From NCBI RefSeq assembly GCF_047496725.1, contig NC_132971.1, positions 17,664,001 to 17,728,000 on the forward strand: a DNA stretch of 64,000 nucleotides, in the 5' to 3' direction. This document shows positions 61,724 through 64,000 of the stretch, in pieces; within the stretch, counting starts at the first letter, position 1; each line of letters opens with the position of its first letter. The translations under genes and the position numbers were made by a program. This DNA comes from Anoplolepis gracilipes (Eukaryota; Arthropoda; Insecta; Hymenoptera; Formicidae). Under the pieces are notes generated by a model, which was not told the origin of the DNA, ran no database searches, and was given only the letters and a program-made list of their open reading frames with translations.

Positions 61724-62206
61724 ATGCGCTATCTTTTCTCTTCTAAAGGAATAATTGATGCTAAATGTGCTTGCGAGCGAAGCGTGCAAAGAGGATGCAC
61801 GTGGAAGAGCTGTTCTTATTTTCGAACATATACAGAAATTGTAAAATTGTATCGATATTACGACGAAAAACTTAAAAGCGCAAGAAAAACAAAACATTTA
61901 GCAATATTGGCGCCGATATTGAACTACGTAATCGATTCGCAATCCGCTTTTTCATCCGATCTCTCCTGTCAAGCTTCAGAGCAGCGAGAGAGAAAAAGGG
62001 AACGGGATAAAAAAACTTTTCTTTGGGAAAAGTTTTCGAGCGGTGTCCAAACAACGAAGACGCCCGATTTTCCACGATGTCGTTATTTGCTTTACCATCT
62101 TAGGGAGTTACGTGCCATTTCTCGGATGATTTCCTGCTCTTGCACGATCGATCTCTCGATATTCCGTAGGCGAGACCCCTGGAGCTCTAATGTTAACGGT
62201 GCGTGA
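61724..62206 (+). CDS. Unrecognised ORF, 160 codons
   Basis: This is the longest ATG-initiated frame in the window. The peptide has four Cys clustered in the first 31 residues (CACERSVQRGCTWKSC), a Lys/Tyr-rich middle, a highly charged stretch near residues 85-100 (QRERKRERDKK), and a second Cys pair near residue 137. There is no signal peptide, membrane segment or domain that I know. The 3' half lies in a GC-richer island where stops are rare, and a shorter frame overlaps on the minus strand. No splice sites or upstream promoter signals support it. A chance frame is more likely than a gene; conservation in a related genome would decide. Confidence 0.15.
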   Translation: MRYLFSSKGIIDAKCACERSVQRGCTWKSCSYFRTYTEIVKLYRYYDEKLKSARKTKHLAILAPILNYVIDSQSAFSSDLSCQASEQRERKRERDKKTFLWEKFSSGVQTTKTPDFPRCRYLLYHLRELRAISRMISCSCTIDLSIFRRRDPWSSNVNGA

Positions 62207-63471
62207 AACGCAACGCGCGTCAAAAGCAAGATTAATGTGCGAGGCTCAAGATACACTTGTTAATTGTACGATGTGACGATATACTTTAACAAAAAATTTT
62301 GTCATTAATTTCATTATATTTTGTCGTAATGATTGAGAGGTGAAACATTTATAATAAATTAGTGTTATTATTTGTTCTGAAATTGACGAGAAAGCAATCT
62401 CTTAGTACAATAAAAGCATATAGAAGCATAATAATAAAAAGAAAATAAGAAGAGAATAGAGTTTTGTACAATAAAATTTGCATACTTTAATTTTCAAGTT
62501 AAATTAATTTTTGGATAATAAATGAAACTTCTTAGACCAACGGGAATATTTGTCAAGAATCTGCAACATTACAAGTGGCACATAATGCACGAATAACACA
62601 AAAACTAGAATACAAAATAGTTTGCATGCGCGCGTAAGCCGCCGTTTTTCTTAGCTTGCCTGGCAAGCGATAAACGAAATTACCCTTCGCGATTCCGTTC
62701 GGGTAAGCACATCTACCGTAAATTCAACGGCAACCTTTAAAGTTACCGGCAGGTTCTAAATAGAAAATTACAGCCCCATCTCTTTACTCTATTCGAGCGG
62801 ATTAACTTTGACGGTGCTTTAGCAATTGCGCGACGCTTGTGCGTCACTTCTATGCGACTTATTTATGGGTAGATAAATCTAGACGCGAGAACGATTTCGC
62901 TGCTTCTGTTACTGCATTACAGACATTATTGGTATCATCGCAAGTGATAATCTTTTTTTCTCAACAACTTAAGAAAACGAACGCGATACTATTTAGAATT
63001 ATATTCCGAGTATTAAACTCTCGACAATTAGATACACTAATTTGGATTTTCTCATATATTGAAAGATTTGAATTCTTTTCAATAAAATTTATTAGTTTTA
63101 AATAAAAGGAAGTTAAATAATTATAATAAATAACAATTGATAGAACTCTTAATTTGCCAATAAAATAAATTATTTTTTGTATCTATGTAGTAAATATTAC
63201 GAATAAATTTTGGTTTCATAGCTTATATCTATTACAAATAATCGTAGAGTTACATATTTTATAAAAATATATATGTACTTTTTTTATAATGACAATCTTA
63301 TAGTAAGAGTATTTTTCTGCAATATGTAAACAAAATATTATCTATTTATTCATAATAAAACGTGTCAAAATAACAGATTTCTTCGAATGTCAAATACACA
63401 ATCCGTAAAGGATAATACTTCTAAACCTTATTAAATCAATAAATCGAATCATTGAGAAACAGTATATCCTA

Positions 63472-63657
63472 ATGCAAGAATCTGATGTGAGATACAACTT
63501 ATACAAGAACTATATTCCACATACTGTTGCTGAGCAGAGTAGGAAATCAAACGAACTTTATCCAGCCCAAAATCCGATTATATCCACCCTGTCGATCTCC
63601 TCTATTCCTGCAACCTTCAGCCTACATATGCTACATTGCTTTTTTCTCTCAAGGTAA
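63472..63657 (+). other. Open frame ending at a possible splice donor
   Basis: An ATG frame of 61 codons runs through a mixed-composition stretch and meets TCTCAAGGTAATC near 63,647-63,659, which resembles a donor (AAG followed by GTAATC). The encoded Ser/Pro/Ile-rich peptide has no recognisable motif. If it is real it would be an exon of a gene continuing beyond the right edge. The donor match is weak, and no acceptor or promoter was found upstream. Confidence 0.12.
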
Positions 63658-64000
63658 TCTTATCTAAGAGTGGATTTAATGTACAAAATTAGGAGGACAT
63701 CTACGAAAGGCCTGGAATCGCTGTTACCCTTCTTTTCGTTAATAAATCGTACAAAGCTTCTTCTTCGGTTTATTTATTAATGTTATAAAGATTAAAATAA
63801 AGCAGACAGATATCGTTGAATTATAAGAATGGGGTATAATAAAAAATAATAAAAAAATATAATATAAAAATAGACTTAATGATAAATAGAAAATATAGAA
63901 GAATGAATAACAAAGATAATTCGAATAGTAGAGTAATACCATATTTTTTAATATGGTTTACTGTTTGCTTTATAAATTGCCAAAAATATTTTGAAATAAT

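Larger units (their letters stand above)
52364..64000. other. AT-rich noncoding block with GC-richer islands and microsatellites
   Basis: I see no recognisable gene. GC-richer islands lie at about 52,550-52,800, 54,480-55,130, 58,530-58,900, 59,600-59,930, 61,900-62,230 and 62,600-62,900. Frames in them are short and overlap on both strands (for example 58,522-58,830 minus with 58,634-58,945 plus), as expected where stops are rare. The stretch 60,956-61,141 reads as an Ala/Val-rich peptide in one frame but starts at TTG and has no clear splice sites. Confidence 0.5.

Noticed and set aside
1..64000. tRNA or rRNA genes
   Set aside because: I looked for tRNA B-box (GGTTCGAATCC-like) pairs and for conserved rRNA stretches on both strands and saw none; a covariance-model scan would be the decisive test.

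Overview
This looks like nuclear DNA from an insect, most likely a hymenopteran such as an ant. The sequence is very AT-rich, with islands of CpG-rich sequence. It has many long (GA)n and (TA)n microsatellites and many short elements flanked by TA duplications. That assignment is inferred from composition and style; no marker gene proves it. I found no protein-coding gene that I can name, and no tRNA, rRNA or CRISPR array. Most open frames are short, begin at TTG or GTG, or run through simple repeats. The window is best read as intergenic or large-intron DNA shaped by mobile elements. A handful of weak coding or promoter candidates are listed with low confidence.

The main content is a set of inverted-repeat structures. 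Palindrome D (about 6.53-7.59 kb) has arms of about 130 bp. Palindrome A (about 12.56-17.96 kb) and palindrome B (about 31.0-36.46 kb) are giant fold-back elements. Each has two diverged arms of roughly 2.2-2.5 kb that meet at an almost loopless centre, and neither has a recognisable transposase. Palindrome C (about 18.76-19.38 kb) is smaller. A and B share a recognisable arm segment, so I treat them as one family. A CpG-rich tandem array at 25.13-27.33 kb has about 11.5 units of about 190 bp, of two types X and Y in the order X X Y X X Y X Y X Y X Y'. It carries the same sequence box as the arms of B, so the satellite and the palindromes are probably related.

Smaller elements sit inside these structures. 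TA-flanked short elements lie at 8,423-9,109, at 16,720-17,095 (in A), at 18,896-19,057 (in C), and at 34,284-34,864 and 35,305-35,501 (both in B). For the four nested ones, the opposite palindrome arm keeps the uninterrupted site, so target duplication and insertion order can be read from this window alone. A modular palindromic element (40,926-41,739) has a 138-bp deleted relative about 1 kb away (42,711-42,848). A 3.1-kb unit at 49,083-52,206 has TG...CA ends, 10-bp terminal inverted repeats and a 4-bp duplication (CTTG). It holds frameshifted minus-strand open frames and an internal tandem repeat, and is probably a damaged LTR-retrotransposon derivative.

The remainder (0-6.5, 9.1-12.5, 19.4-25.1, 36.5-40.9, 42.9-49.1 and 52.4-64 kb) is AT-rich noncoding sequence with microsatellites, small hairpins and moderately GC-rich islands a few hundred bases long. 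Those islands are the best places to look for regulatory elements or terminal exons of genes outside the window. All inverted-repeat boundaries were found by eye; arm ends are accurate to tens of bases, and to the base only where a target duplication is stated.
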